DNA of 64,000 bases, from NCBI RefSeq assembly GCF_017592395.1, contig NZ_JAGFOU010000005.1, forward strand, positions 62,001 through 126,000, in the 5' to 3' direction. This DNA comes from Actinomyces bowdenii (lineage in GTDB: Bacteria > Actinomycetota > Actinomycetes > Actinomycetales > Actinomycetaceae). Below are positions 17,904-26,744 of the stretch, in pieces. Both the position numbers and the translations under genes were made by a program. Positions within the stretch are counted from its first letter, which is position 1. Every line of letters begins with the position of its first letter. A model generated the notes under the pieces. The model made no database searches. It was not told where the DNA came from and was given only the letters and a program-made list of their open reading frames with translations.

Positions 17904-17998
17904 ATGGCCGTCTACCTCCGGAAGCACAGGCTCTCCCGATCGCCAGCCAAACCTCGTCGCGGTGAAGGATCGAAACGAGTTTCACGTGAAACAATGCC
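17904..17998 (-). repeat. duplicated segment, copy A (transposase 5' end plus parS)
   Basis: About 95 bp, closely similar (roughly 85% by eye) to 18905-18999. Both copies run from ATGGCCGTCT through CTCCGGAAGCACAGG to a parS site followed by A(A/G)TGCC. Copy B is the 5' end of the IS481-type remnant, so copy A is a second, shorter remnant. The shared parS suggests duplication of a parS-flanking block rather than two independent insertions. Confidence 0.65.
17978..17993. other. parS site 6
   Basis: Matches the consensus at 15 of 16 positions with a perfect core. It ends a segment duplicated at 18905-18999. Confidence 0.9.
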
Positions 17999-18206
17999 GA
18001 AGTGCGCGTCCCTGTGAGGTTGTGGACGCGGTCGGTGGGGGTTTGGCTGGCCATGGCGGCCTGGGTTCGGTGGTGCTGGTGGAGCTGGGTCTGGTGGGCG
18101 TTCTCGCGCTGGGTCTGGCTGGCGCGGGTGCGGGCGTGGTCCCACTCGGGGGCCGGGGTGGGGGTTTAAGCGCTCGAGGCTGCTGTTGGTCTGGGGCAGG
18201 CAGGGG

Positions 18207-18910
18207 CTAGGAGCGCTTGATACGTGAGATGGAAAGGACCTGGTTGAGGGTCCCGGAGCGGTCGCAGGCCCCGTTATCGGCAGGCCGCCTCGAGGGTGAT
18301 GCCCAGGAACGCGACGTGGGCCAGGGCCCGGGCCATGAGGGCAGCGGCGGCCTCCTGGCGCTCATCGTCCAGAATCTGGCTGTAGACCAGGAGGGAGTGC
18401 TCATCGGCGGAGTGGTGCAGACAGCATCACCCCTGCCCCGCTGGCCAGGACCGCCTTGGTCACCGGAATGCCGCATCCATGGGCCCGCCACCCGCCCCGG
18501 GCGGGATACGGCCCAGTATCTTGATGTCCACGTGCACCAGCCGGCCGGGACGGTCCTTCTCGTAGCGCACCGGCGATGGATGGCGCGAGCCGGCCTCAGG
18601 GGCCCTATCAAGGTGGGCCAGGGGCGGCATGCGGTAGCGCGTGAGGATCGACCCGGCCGTGGAGCGGGCCGGGCCCACGTGGCAGGCGATCCTAGGATGC
18701 CCCCAGCGCCTGCTGAAGCGCAGGACCATCATGCGCGCCTGACGCGCGGGAAAGCGGTAGGGGCCGTGCTCAGGACGACTGGAACCGTCATCCATGGGCA
18801 CCCCTACCCGGTAGCGGTCGGCCCACTGCCCGAACGCCGCCGGGCAGACCTGGAAACACTCAGCCATCCGACGGAGCGCTTCCGCCGTGTAGGAGCACCA
18901 GACGATGGCC
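18207..18910 (-). pseudogene. degraded IS481-family transposase
   Basis: Read on the minus strand, the middle encodes a helix-turn-helix-like QWADRYRVGV and RRWGHPRIACHVG, then LTRYRMPPLAHLDRAP, RYEKDRPGRLVHVDIK and LGRIPPG, which are hallmark stretches of IS481 transposases around the first catalytic Asp. The remainder continues in other frames: LHHSADEHSLLVYSQIL (second Asp region, altered) ends in a premature stop, and ADNGAC is found one frame over. At least two frameshifts and a stop make it non-functional. No intact terminal inverted repeats or target-site duplication were identified. It is the only element that interrupts the parS array and explains the 1-kb gap between sites 6 and 7. 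Confidence 0.8.
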
Positions 18911-18999
18911 GTCTGTCTCCGGAAGCACAGGTACTCCCGATCGTCCAGCAAGCCTCGTCGTGGCAGAGAATCGCAAGGAGTTTCACGTGAAACAGTGCC
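18905..18999 (-). repeat. duplicated segment, copy B (transposase 5' end plus parS)
   Basis: Partner of 17904-17998. It contains the upstream end of the IS481 remnant and parS site 7. Confidence 0.65.
18979..18994. other. parS site 7
   Basis: Matches the consensus at 15 of 16 positions with a perfect core; the duplicate of parS site 6. Confidence 0.9.
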
Positions 19000-19120
19000 C
19001 AACGGTCCCGTGCTTCATCGAACCGCAGGTCAGTTCCTCCTCCTTTCCTGATCGCCTCTCAACATTTGGTTCATCGACATACGAGCGTGATCCGATGTCA
19101 CCGTCGTCGAGCATCATCGT

Positions 19121-19136
19121 TGTTTCACGTGAAACA
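19121..19136. other. parS site 8 (perfect)
   Basis: Matches the consensus at 16 of 16 positions. Confidence 0.92.
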
Positions 19137-19737
19137 GGGATGGAGGTAGGAGGCTTTCTGCGCCTGTCTGTGCCCGAGTCAGGGAGCGGTGATCCCACCA
19201 AGAGCGAGAGGGAGCACATCGCTCCGAGGACATCGACCGCTGTACTGTCCCGCCCCCGGGGCTTCCATACAGGCTTCCGACCGGAGTCGCCCTCCATGGC
19301 ACGCCAGGCGTGCATACCGACCGCTGCCATCACGTCATCACCGACGCTCTCGCGCGAAGACCTCCCTCCTGGGAGGGGGGAGGGCGGGATGGGAGGAGCC
19401 CTACGCCCGGGCTCCCGACTATCCGGGACACTGATAAGACACGAACGGTCAGGCCCGCATCACCCCTACCCGCAGTCCCGCCTCCCCAGCCAGAGCCGGA
19501 ACGTGATGCGCTCTGGCGTGCCCCGCTCGAGCCACATGGCTCAGGTCAGGAGCACTGTTCCCATGGGAGCAGTACCCCAGGAATCATCGTCCTTACATTC
19601 ATCGCCTGTCATGGGATACGCCACCATTCACGCTCTCCGTCCCACTCCTCGTGCCAGCCGGCTTCTGCCCCGTCCGCGCCACCCACGGGATCAAGCAGCG
19701 TCACTCACCTATCATCGGAGGCATGAAGCGATATCGT

Positions 19738-19753
19738 GGTGTCACGTGACACA
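19738..19753. other. parS site 9 (symmetrical variant)
   Basis: The core reads GTGTCACGTGACAC, a perfect palindrome carrying the same substitution in both arms. It lies only 62 bp from perfect site 10. Confidence 0.55.
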
Positions 19754-19799
19754 CGGATGACGTCCTCCTCTATTTCCTGCCTCCTTGGTCTCGAAGTGG

Positions 19800-19815
19800 T
19801 GTTTCACGTGAAACA
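19800..19815. other. parS site 10 (perfect)
   Basis: Matches the consensus at 16 of 16 positions. Confidence 0.92.
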
Positions 19816-20016
19816 CAGTGAGTGAGACCCGCGCCGGTATCGCATCACCCGTCCCCGCATCGATCCCGGTCTTTGCACCTGACAACGAAGGAGGCGGAGA
19901 GGCCACCGTGCTCGCAACTCGCTGACCACAGCGCTTCGTGGCAAGGAGAGCAGGCGGTCACTCCCGAGGTCGGGAAGCCACACCGATGAACAGCAGCAGC
20001 GCGACAGAGGCGCCAT

Positions 20017-20032
20017 GGTTTCACGTGAAACA
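20017..20032. other. parS site 11
   Basis: Matches the consensus at 15 of 16 positions with a perfect core. Confidence 0.9.
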
Positions 20033-20376
20033 CCGCTCCGCTTCTGGAGTCTGAAGACCCAGGACATCGAAAGGTGGCGCCCGCTCGGCCATGGGCATCC
20101 ATAGAATCTCCAGCGCGGCCCGGTTCACCGGGGACCAGAGTCCACTTCGGCACGATGAGGCAGCATCGACGGCGCCTACCGGCATGAGTGCGATCCCCGT
20201 GGCCAGGGACCACGCCAGAGATGTCACGTCAACCGCAGACTCCTGCCGGAGCGTCAGATTCCGCTCTCGAGTTCCTGCGAGACAAGGGATGGAACGTCCT
20301 CTCATCATCGCACCCCCAATCGCGCAGCACGCCTCCGCTCTCACTCCGCATCGGCCCTGATGAGCACAGCAGAACA

Positions 20377-20392
20377 GGTTTCACGTGAAACC
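20377..20392. other. parS site 12
   Basis: The core is perfect and the outer pair is G/C instead of T/A, giving the palindrome GGTTTCACGTGAAACC. Confidence 0.88.
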
Positions 20393-20649
20393 GTCATCGA
20401 GGCCCGCGGTCAGGGGCAGAGCTTGATCAACCATCGCTCCCATGCTCTGTATCGGCGGGCACATCACCATGGCAGGAGTGGAGAGCCTCACCCCAGCAGT
20501 GTCGGCCTGAGGGTCAACCTGGCCGGCACCTCGCGACCTGAGATGATCTGGGGAGCGTGCTATGCCGAGGAAGCCGCACGGTCAGGGGATGCCATCCGTA
20601 CATCCCTGGAGTGTGCAGACCTCAGTCCTGAGCCGGGTTCCACGCGAAG

Positions 20650-20686
20650 AACCGGGGCCCAGCACCAACGGTGCCGGGCCCCGGTT
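20650..20686 (-). terminator. parAB terminator hairpin, overlapping parS
   Basis: A 17-bp stem with one mismatch (20650-20666 with 20670-20686) and a 3-nt loop lies 20 nt after the parB stop. It shares four bases with parS site 13 at its upstream side. Confidence 0.75.
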
Positions 20687-20698
20687 TCACGTGAAACA
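20683..20698. other. parS site 13
   Basis: Matches the consensus at 15 of 16 positions. It lies 8 nt beyond the parB stop and merges with the parAB terminator. Confidence 0.9.
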
Positions 20699-20705
20699 CG
20701 ACGGG

Positions 20706-22181
20706 CTACTCCTCCTCAAGAGAGGTCCCTGGAGCCAGGGCATCGACAATGCGGGCAAGGTCCTCTTCGCCGGCGAACTCGATGGTGATCCTGCCCTTCT
20801 TCGCACCCCTGGTGACCTTGACGCGGGTGTCGAAGGCGTCGGAGAGCCTCGTCGAGAGTGCCGGGAGAGGGGTACTGCGAGCCCGCAGGGTCTTCGGCTG
20901 CACTCCGCCCTCCGGCTCCTCCTGAAGAGCGACCAGCTCTTCAGTAGCACGCACCGACAGTCCCTCAGCGACGATGCGCTGCGCCAGACGCTCCATGACT
21001 GCCGCGTTCGGCAGCCCGAGAAGCGCACGAGCGTGACCTGCGGAGATGACTCCCGCTGCCAATCGGCGCTGAACCAGAGGCGGGAGCTTCATGAGACGCA
21101 GTGTGTTGGAGATCTGAGACCGCGAACGAGCGATCCTCTCGGAGAGCTCCGCATGCGTGCAGTGGAAGTCCTCCAGCAACTGCTGGTAGGCAGCCGCCTC
21201 CTCCAGGGGGTTCAGCTGGACCCGGTGCAGATTCTCCAGAAGCGCGTCACGCAGCAGATCAACATCGTCGGTGTCCCGCACCACGGCGGGAATGGTGTCC
21301 ATTCCCGCCTCCTTGGAGGCCCGCAGACGCCGTTCTCCCATGATGAGCTCATAGCGCGGCTCGTCCCCTGCACCGGTCGCACGACGAACCACAATGGGCT
21401 GGAGCAGACCGACTTCCCTGATGGAAGCGGCGAGCTCGGCGATATCGTCCTCGTCGAAGACCTGGCGCGGCTGACGCGGATTGGGGTGGATGAGCTCCAC
21501 CGGAAGCTCAGCAAAACTTGCTCCGGGAACAGGAACCAGAGCTTCGGCATCCTCGACCTCGCCCTCAGAGGCCCCAAGCGCCGTTTCACGTGAAACACTC
21601 GCGTCAGGCTCATCCATGCCCTCGTCCACCGCAGAGGCCTCCCCGGCAGTGATCTCATCAGCAGGCTCCGTCACTGGCGGGGCATCGACGATCTCCGGCT
21701 CGGCAGGCACATCCTCCCTCGCGGCCACGTCGTCGGGCACCACGGTCTCCTGCGGCATTGCGACGCTGGGTGTGGGGGGCTCCGTCTCCACGGAAGCAGT
21801 CTCAGCAGGCTCCTCGACCTTCTCGACCGCCTCATCCTTCACCGCGGTTTCACGTGAAACCGCGGTCTTCTTCGTCGTGCGACGTGTCGTGCTGCGGCTC
21901 TTCGCTGCGCTCTCGCCCGTCGTCCGACGCGAGCGGGAGCCTCGCGCGCGCTTGGGCGGAGTCAACAGTGTGGAGAGATCACTGCCGCTACTGCGCTCCT
22001 CCTTGGCAGCAGGCGCGGCCGTGCCCCTCTCCCGGGGGGAGGACTGGGCTGAGTCGGGGTCCTGCGAGCGGGAGTCGGGGAAGAAGACATCCGAGGGGCG
22101 GCGGGCGCTTGCACTCTCCTTCTGGGAGTCAGGGATGAGCGCCTCCAAGCCGCGTCCCAGACCACGCCGTTTCTGTGCCAT
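20706..22181 (-). CDS. parB: ParB, CTP-dependent chromosome partitioning protein
   Basis: Binds parS, spreads as a CTP-gated DNA clamp and recruits SMC and ParA for origin segregation. The 491-residue protein begins with the conserved [14 protein letters not shown] ParA-contact segment, then has an unusually long charged, probably disordered linker (about residues 20-220) before the NTPase/clamp domain with GERRLRAS (about 282) and [14 protein letters not shown] (about 316), the helix-turn-helix [22 protein letters not shown] region, and a C-terminal dimerisation domain. Family members are commonly near 300-350 residues. Two parS sites fall inside the linker and are read as VSRET at 108-112 and 196-200. 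The ATG overlaps the parA stop (TGATG). Confidence 0.97.
   Translation of the reverse strand: MAQKRRGLGRGLEALIPDSQKESASARRPSDVFFPDSRSQDPDSAQSSPRERGTAAPAAKEERSSGSDLSTLLTPPKRARGSRSRRTTGESAAKSRSTTRRTTKKTAVSRETAVKDEAVEKVEEPAETASVETEPPTPSVAMPQETVVPDDVAAREDVPAEPEIVDAPPVTEPADEITAGEASAVDEGMDEPDASVSRETALGASEGEVEDAEALVPVPGASFAELPVELIHPNPRQPRQVFDEDDIAELAASIREVGLLQPIVVRRATGAGDEPRYELIMGERRLRASKEAGMDTIPAVVRDTDDVDLLRDALLENLHRVQLNPLEEAAAYQQLLEDFHCTHAELSERIARSRSQISNTLRLMKLPPLVQRRLAAGVISAGHARALLGLPNAAVMERLAQRIVAEGLSVRATEELVALQEEPEGGVQPKTLRARSTPLPALSTRLSDAFDTRVKVTRGAKKGRITIEFAGEEDLARIVDALAPGTSLEEE
21582..21597. other. parS site 14 (inside parB)
   Basis: Matches the consensus at 15 of 16 positions. It is translated in frame as V-S-R-E-T (residues 196-200) in the ParB linker. 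Confidence 0.88.
21846..21861. other. parS site 15 (inside parB, 26-bp palindrome)
   Basis: Perfect core within a 26-bp perfect palindrome at 21841-21866 (flanks ACCGC / GCGGT). It is translated as V-S-R-E-T (residues 108-112). Confidence 0.88.
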
Positions 22182-23083
22182 CAGGCCTCCTCGCCTTCCT
22201 TCGTGGAGGCCCCCCGAAGAGCGACCTCATGAGCCATCTTCTTGTAAGCCACGGCACCCGAGGATCGCGGGTCCCAGAACACCACCGGGGCCCCGAACGA
22301 GGGGGCTTCAGCAACTCTGATGGAGCGCGGCACCTTGGTCTCCAAGGTGGCGTGCGGGAAGTAACTGCGCACTTCGGACTCCACCTCCCGCGCCAACGTG
22401 GTGCGTCCGTCGAACATGGTCAGCACGATCATGGAGACGCCCAGCTCTGGGTTGTGGATCCGCGCGATCCGGTCGATAGAGCGAGTGAGCAGGGCAAGTC
22501 CCTCCAGGGCGTAGTACTCCGCCTGCATGGGGATGAGCACCTCGGCAGCCGCGACGAAGGCGTTGATCGTCATGATGCCCAGGCTCGGAGGGCAGTCGAT
22601 GATGATGTAGTCCAGGCGTGGCAACTGCTGTGCTTCACGTGCCGCGAGATAGTCATTGAGTGCGTAGTGCAGTCGTGATTCTCGCTGAGGGGTCTCGATG
22701 AGCTCGATCTCCACGGCGGCGACATCGATTGTCGCCGGGACGCAGAGGAGTGTGTCATTGAAGCGCGTCTGGGTGACCACGTCCCCGATCGCGACGCCGT
22801 CGACGAGCACGTCATAGATGGAGGCCTGCTCCTCCCCATGGTGCACTCCGAGTGCTGTGGAAGCGTTCCCCTGGGAATCCGCATCGATGAGCAGGACGTG
22901 CAGACCGCCTTCGGCCAGCGCTGCCGCGAGGTTGACGGCGGTCGATGTCTTCCCCACACCCCCCTTCTGATTCGCCACCGCTATGATGCGCGTGCGCCCC
23001 GGGCGCGGGTAACCCTCCTCGGCCACCTCATCAAGGGCGATGTGATCGGCCTGGAGCTGATCGAAAATAGACGATCCAGACAA
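22181..23083 (-). CDS. parA: ParA/Soj chromosome partitioning ATPase
   Basis: A deviant-Walker ATPase that binds DNA non-specifically and moves ParB-parS complexes. The 300-residue product has the deviant Walker [15 protein letters not shown] near residue 40, the A' motif [12 protein letters not shown], and Walker [12 protein letters not shown]. The start is TTG at 23083, chosen because AGGAGG lies about 7 nt upstream and no in-frame ATG precedes the conserved N-terminus. It overlaps parB by one base (TGATG) and follows rsmG by 101 nt, so the rsmG-parA-parB order is kept on the minus strand. Confidence 0.97.
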   Translation of the reverse strand: MSGSSIFDQLQADHIALDEVAEEGYPRPGRTRIIAVANQKGGVGKTSTAVNLAAALAEGGLHVLLIDADSQGNASTALGVHHGEEQASIYDVLVDGVAIGDVVTQTRFNDTLLCVPATIDVAAVEIELIETPQRESRLHYALNDYLAAREAQQLPRLDYIIIDCPPSLGIMTINAFVAAAEVLIPMQAEYYALEGLALLTRSIDRIARIHNPELGVSMIVLTMFDGRTTLAREVESEVRSYFPHATLETKVPRSIRVAEAPSFGAPVVFWDPRSSGAVAYKKMAHEVALRGASTKEGEEA

Positions 23084-23184
23084 ACCTGCTCCTCCTGGGA
23101 CGACTGCCCGACGGCTGGAGCCAGCCAGGCATCAGCAGTCTACGCGAGGAGGCTGCCGGGCACGCGATGGTATTCCACCGTGCC

Positions 23185-23820
23185 TCAGGGCTTCTTCGGG
23201 CGGCGAACCTCCACGATCATCGTCATCTCATCGCCCGGTGTCACAACCTCATGAATGACCGCTTCTGATAGCTTATGCTTTTTTATGACGTAGACCGCAT
23301 CCTTCACCTCGGCCTCCGCCCTGGCTCCCTTGAGGGCCAGCAGGGCGCCGCCAGGGCGCAGCAGCCCGGAGGTCAGGCGCACCAGCTTGGACAGGTTCGC
23401 CACTGCCCGCGCCGTCACCGCGTCATAGCGCTCCTTGACCTCCTCGGCACGGGCGCGCCGAAGCGTGACATTGTCCAGATCCAACTCATTGATCACCTCG
23501 CCCAGCCACTCGGCCCGCCGCTCCATGGTCTCGATGAGGGTGATCTCCAGATCCGGCCGCAGCAGGGCGATGACGATGCCCGGGAAGCCGGCCCCTGAAC
23601 CGACGTCGGCCACTGCTCCCCGCGAGGGCAGGAAGGGCACGACCGCCGCGGAGTTGACGATATGCCGGGTCCATAGGCGGGGCAGCTCCCGCGGGCCCAG
23701 CAGGCCGCGCAGCTCCCCCTCCTCCTCAAGCATCCGGGCGTAGTGCTCCGCACCGGCGAAGGCCAGCCCGAAGAGCCGGCGCATCTCCTCCGTGGGCTGC
23801 TCGACCTGGGTGCGCGCCAC
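23185..23820 (-). CDS. rsmG: 16S rRNA (guanine527-N7)-methyltransferase
   Basis: Methylates G527 of 16S rRNA using S-adenosylmethionine. The 211-residue protein has the GidB-family SAM motif VADVGSGAGFPGIVIALLRP, followed by LIETMERRAEWL and ARAVANLSKL. The GTG at 23820 directly follows the jag stop (TGAGTG), so the two are co-translated. Loss of this enzyme is known to give low-level streptomycin resistance in several bacteria. Order and length match the family. Confidence 0.95.
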   Translation of the reverse strand: MARTQVEQPTEEMRRLFGLAFAGAEHYARMLEEEGELRGLLGPRELPRLWTRHIVNSAAVVPFLPSRGAVADVGSGAGFPGIVIALLRPDLEITLIETMERRAEWLGEVINELDLDNVTLRRARAEEVKERYDAVTARAVANLSKLVRLTSGLLRPGGALLALKGARAEAEVKDAVYVIKKHKLSEAVIHEVVTPGDEMTMIVEVRRPKKP

Positions 23821-24441
23821 TCAGTCCTGCTCCTGGTCCTCGTCCTGCGCGCTCGATGCCCGCACCGCATCCTGTCCCGACTCGGCACTCGGCGCCGCCT
23901 CGCCAGCGTCCTCCTCATCCTCGGGGGCCTCCTCAGCCGGCAGGACGACGACGTAGCGGTGCGGCTCGGCGCCCTCGGACTCGGAGTACAGGCCGGCCGA
24001 GGCCACGACATCGTGGCAGACCTTGCGCTCGAAGGGATTCATGGGATCCAGGGACACCGCGTCCCCGGTGGCCAGGACCTTGGTCACAGCCTCCTGGGCG
24101 ACCTTGGTCAGCTCCACGCGCCTCGAGGCGCGGTAGCCGTTAATGTCGAGCATGAGCCGCGAGCGATTCCCGGTGCGGGCCTGGACCGCGAGCCGGGTCA
24201 GCTCCTGAACGGCTTCCAGCACCTCGCCGTCGGGACCCACGAGGTCCTCGAGCTCCCGCTCGTCCCCCTCCTCGGAGGCCAGTACGGCGATGGAGGCGCG
24301 GCCGTGATCGACGTCGATATCGATATCCCCGCCCAGGTCGGCGATATCGAGGAGCTCCTCGAGGTAGTCGGCGCCGATCTCGCCCTCCTCCTCAAGGCGC
24401 GAGACAGTGCTGGAGCCTGCTGACGTGGTGTTCTCACTCAT
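23821..24441 (-). CDS. Jag/KhpB-like R3H domain RNA-binding protein
   Basis: A probable RNA-binding protein of 206 residues encoded next to yidC, as Jag (SpoIIIJ-associated) usually is. A KH-like region covers about residues 50-125, including the LDINGYR segment, and an R3H motif follows with NPFERKVCHDVV, the Arg and His spaced as in R3H domains. The C-terminal tail is strongly acidic. The ATG at 24441 was chosen over an extension to 24576 that overlaps yidC and is arginine-rich non-coding. In other bacteria KhpB works with KhpA as a small-RNA chaperone; the target here is unknown. Confidence 0.9.
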   Translation of the reverse strand: MSENTTSAGSSTVSRLEEEGEIGADYLEELLDIADLGGDIDIDVDHGRASIAVLASEEGDERELEDLVGPDGEVLEAVQELTRLAVQARTGNRSRLMLDINGYRASRRVELTKVAQEAVTKVLATGDAVSLDPMNPFERKVCHDVVASAGLYSESEGAEPHRYVVVLPAEEAPEDEEDAGEAAPSAESGQDAVRASSAQDEDQEQD

Positions 24442-24499
24442 GTGCTCATCCGTATCTGTGTGGAGAAATGTATGGAGACTCTGGAACCGGGTCATGCGC

Positions 24500-25690
24500 T
24501 CAGCGCGGGCGCCTCTTCTTGGCCTGGCGCTTGCGCTTGGCGGCGGCCTGCTGACGGGCCCGGGCGCGCCTCTCATAACGGCGTCGGGCGATCTCCTCCT
24601 CGGTCAGCCCGCCGACGGCCGAGGATGAGGCCTGCTCCTCACCGGCGTCGCCGCCATCCTCGTGCCCGTCATCCTCTGTGAGGCCATCGCGCTGCTGGGC
24701 GTCCCCGGCGACGGCGGAGCCGCGCTTCTGCCGCTTCTTGCTGATCGGCTGGACGCGCTGGCCGCCGGTACGGCCCTCGGCCTCGGCCTTCGCGGCCGCC
24801 TGGGCCCTCTCCTCCTCCTCCAGGGAGGGCAGGCCCTTGCGGGCCCGCTTGGCATTGACGCGGGCGCGGTAGACCTTCTCGGCCTCACTGCCCGGTGCGG
24901 GCATGTTGCGGATGGTGAAGAACTGCTGGCCCATGGTCCACAGGTTGGAGGTCACCCAGTAGACGAGCACGCCGATCTGGAAGTTGACGCCGGTGACGGC
25001 GAAGACGATCGGCATGACCGTGATCATGATCCGCTGGGAGCGGATCATGGGGTTGTCGGAGTTCTTCGTCGACTCCGGCATGTTCTTCATGCTCAGCTGC
25101 GCCATGGTGTACCACTGGGTCACCGACATGATGATGATCATGATGACCGTGACAATCTTGACCTGGAGACTGTCGCTGTTCATGAAGGAGGAGGACAGGT
25201 TCGCGCCGAAGACGGTGGAGGCCTGGACATCCCTGGCCAGGTCAGCCGTCAGCGGGCCGATGGAGTCGCTGCCGGCGTAGGTCCCGTCCGCCACATTCTG
25301 CAGGCTGGCCAGCACGCGGAACAATGCGAAGAAGATCGGCATCTGCACCAGGATCGGCAGGCAGGAGGACAGGGGGTTGGTCCCGTGCTTGCGGTACAGG
25401 GCCATCATCTCCTCCTGCTGCCGCTTCTGCGACTCAGGATCCTTCTTGCCCTTGTACTTGGCCTGGAGCGCCTGGAGCTCGGGCTGCATCAGCTGCATGC
25501 CGCGCGAGGCCCTGATCTGCCTGACGAACAGCGGCATGATGAGGATGCGCACCACCACCGTCAGGCCGATGATCGACAGCACCCAGGCCACTCCCGGCCC
25601 GTCGGGCAGGCCGAGGAGGGTGAGCCCCTTGTGGATATAGACCATGACCCAGGCGACGATCACCTTGAGAGGCCACAGCAAGCTGTCCAT
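24500..25690 (-). CDS. yidC: YidC/Oxa1 family membrane protein insertase
   Basis: Inserts and folds inner-membrane proteins. The 396-residue protein has five hydrophobic segments and the family core IIGLTVVVRILIMPLFVRQI, with its hydrophilic-groove Arg, then LQALQAKYKGKKDPE, CLPILVQMPIFFALFRVL and VLVYWVTSNLWTMGQQ. There is no cleavable signal peptide or large periplasmic domain, as expected for Gram-positive types. A long lysine/arginine-rich C-terminal tail (about residues 270-396) could contact ribosomes. AGGAGT precedes the ATG at 25690. It sits between yidD and jag in the standard order. Confidence 0.96.
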   Translation of the reverse strand: MDSLLWPLKVIVAWVMVYIHKGLTLLGLPDGPGVAWVLSIIGLTVVVRILIMPLFVRQIRASRGMQLMQPELQALQAKYKGKKDPESQKRQQEEMMALYRKHGTNPLSSCLPILVQMPIFFALFRVLASLQNVADGTYAGSDSIGPLTADLARDVQASTVFGANLSSSFMNSDSLQVKIVTVIMIIIMSVTQWYTMAQLSMKNMPESTKNSDNPMIRSQRIMITVMPIVFAVTGVNFQIGVLVYWVTSNLWTMGQQFFTIRNMPAPGSEAEKVYRARVNAKRARKGLPSLEEEERAQAAAKAEAEGRTGGQRVQPISKKRQKRGSAVAGDAQQRDGLTEDDGHEDGGDAGEEQASSSAVGGLTEEEIARRRYERRARARQQAAAKRKRQAKKRRPR

Positions 25691-25752
25691 CTGTACTCCT
25701 TGAATCTGGTGCGGGTCCGCGACCCGCTGACCGGCAAGCGCCGGCCCTCCGC

Positions 25753-26043
25753 TCACCGGATGGTGAAGCGGGCGACGTCGTGGGGATAGTGGTAGCGCCA
25801 CCGTCCCCGATCGGGAACATGGTCGACACCACCGGGGCTCAGAGGATTGCAGCGCAGGATCCGCCAGGCCGAGAGGATGGCCCCCTTGAGGGGCCCGTGC
25901 CGGCCCACGGCCTCGATCGCGTAGGTCGAGCAGCTCGGGTAGTAGCGGCAGCAGGGCGGCAGCGCCGGGGAGATCCAGCGCTGGTAGAGGCGCACAGGGA
26001 CGAGGATCATCCGGCCCACGGCAGCACCGATCCCTCCGCTCAT
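25753..26043 (-). CDS. yidD: membrane protein insertion efficiency factor YidD
   Basis: A small, probably amphipathic protein of 96 residues that assists YidC. The family signature is complete: [24 protein letters not shown] with its conserved cysteines, then [13 protein letters not shown] and [16 protein letters not shown]. Its ATG overlaps the rnpA stop (ATGA), coupling it to rnpA. Confidence 0.95.
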   Translation of the reverse strand: MSGGIGAAVGRMILVPVRLYQRWISPALPPCCRYYPSCSTYAIEAVGRHGPLKGAILSAWRILRCNPLSPGGVDHVPDRGRWRYHYPHDVARFTIR

Positions 26044-26408
26044 CGCCTGCGACCCCGTCGGGCGAGCTCGCGGCAGCGCTCCAGCAGGAGGTCGACGTCC
26101 CGCCCGAGCTCGGCGCTCGAGGCGCCGTCGGCTCCCGCCAGCCCCCGGATGACCACCCGCGATCCGGGCTCGAGCCGGGTCAGGCGCGCAGCCATGACGC
26201 CACGGATCCTGCGCTTGACCCGGTTGCGGTGCGTGGCCAGGGGGATCTGCTTCTTGGGCACAACGACGCCGACGAGAGCCGGGGAGGAGTCCCCGGACCC
26301 GCCGGCGCAGTAGTGGACGACGAGCCTGCGGCTGCCACGGCGGGCACCCGTGCGCACTGCGGTGGAGAAGTCCTCACCCCGCAGTAGCCGGTGCTCCGCG
26401 TCAAGCAC
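26040..26408 (-). CDS. rnpA: ribonuclease P protein component
   Basis: The protein cofactor that helps RNase P RNA bind pre-tRNA 5' leaders. The 122-residue product has the start region [20 protein letters not shown] and the RNR motif [13 protein letters not shown], both diagnostic. The GTG at 26408 lies 1 nt after the rpmH stop; an upstream in-frame extension runs through rpmH and is rejected. It is co-transcribed with rpmH and yidD. Confidence 0.95.
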   Translation of the reverse strand: MLDAEHRLLRGEDFSTAVRTGARRGSRRLVVHYCAGGSGDSSPALVGVVVPKKQIPLATHRNRVKRRIRGVMAARLTRLEPGSRVVIRGLAGADGASSAELGRDVDLLLERCRELARRGRRR

Positions 26409-26409
26409 C

Positions 26410-26547
26410 TCAGGCGGCGAGACGGGCGCGGCCCTTGCGGCGGCGCGAGGCGAGAACGGCCCGGCCGGCACGGGTGGACATGCGCTTGCGGAAGCCGTGC
26501 ACCTTGGCACGACGACGGTTGTTCGGCTGATAGGTCCGCTTGCTCAC
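26410..26547 (-). CDS. rpmH: 50S ribosomal protein bL34
   Basis: A 45-residue ribosomal protein with the invariant [20 protein letters not shown] sequence and a basic tail. It starts with GTG at 26547, preceded by GGAG at 7-nt spacing. It is first in the rpmH-rnpA-yidD-yidC-jag series and has its own strong promoter (26658-26687). Confidence 0.97.
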   Translation of the reverse strand: MSKRTYQPNNRRRAKVHGFRKRMSTRAGRAVLASRRRKGRARLAA

Positions 26548-26657
26548 GGGTGTACTCCTGCTTGGGTGATCGGAACAGCGCGTCACGGGGAACGCGGGCT
26601 GTCGCTCGCACGGCTGCCCCATGGACCGGAGCCTGACTCCGCGCGAACGTCCGCACC

Positions 26658-26687
26658 ACAATACGTTTCGCCTTCCCGCAGGGTCAA
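26658..26687 (-). promoter_or_regulatory. rpmH promoter
   Basis: On the minus strand TTGACC (-35, 26687-26682) and TATTGT (-10, 26663-26658) are separated by 18 nt. This is the best sigma-70-type promoter in the window. It lies about 110 nt upstream of rpmH. Confidence 0.7.
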
Positions 26688-26744
26688 ACGAATGTGACCG
26701 ATGCCCGATGAGGCCCCAGCCACGCCCCGCAGCGCGTCTCCCCA

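Larger units (their letters stand above)
16968..20698. other. gene-free chromosomal centromere (parS array)
   Basis: About 3.7 kb without a credible intact gene, although surrounded by tightly packed coding sequence. It contains 13 parS sites, counting near matches, spaced from 62 to 1001 bp. It looks less GC-rich than its flanks. Open frames here are low-complexity, change strand constantly and show no known domains; the only recognisable coding trace is an IS481-type transposase remnant at 18207-18910. It lies between the ATP-grasp gene and parB. It is the expected loading zone for ParB and, through ParB, SMC; this role follows from established ParABS biology and the site density seen here. 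Confidence 0.85.

Noticed and set aside
18524-18535. CACGTG within the transposase remnant as a parS core
   Set aside because: Arms do not match the consensus; it belongs to the transposase HVD codons.
18960-19760. 266-codon plus-strand frame within the parS array
   Set aside because: Low-complexity, crosses three parS sites, no ribosome-binding site or domain; regarded as non-coding.
20636-20655. GGTTCCACGCGAAGAA as a parS site
   Set aside because: The central CACGTG is broken and the right arm is lost; at most a decayed relic.
22629-22644. CTTCACGTGCC in parA as a parS site
   Set aside because: Only the CACGTG centre and part of one arm match; several core mismatches, so a chance match.
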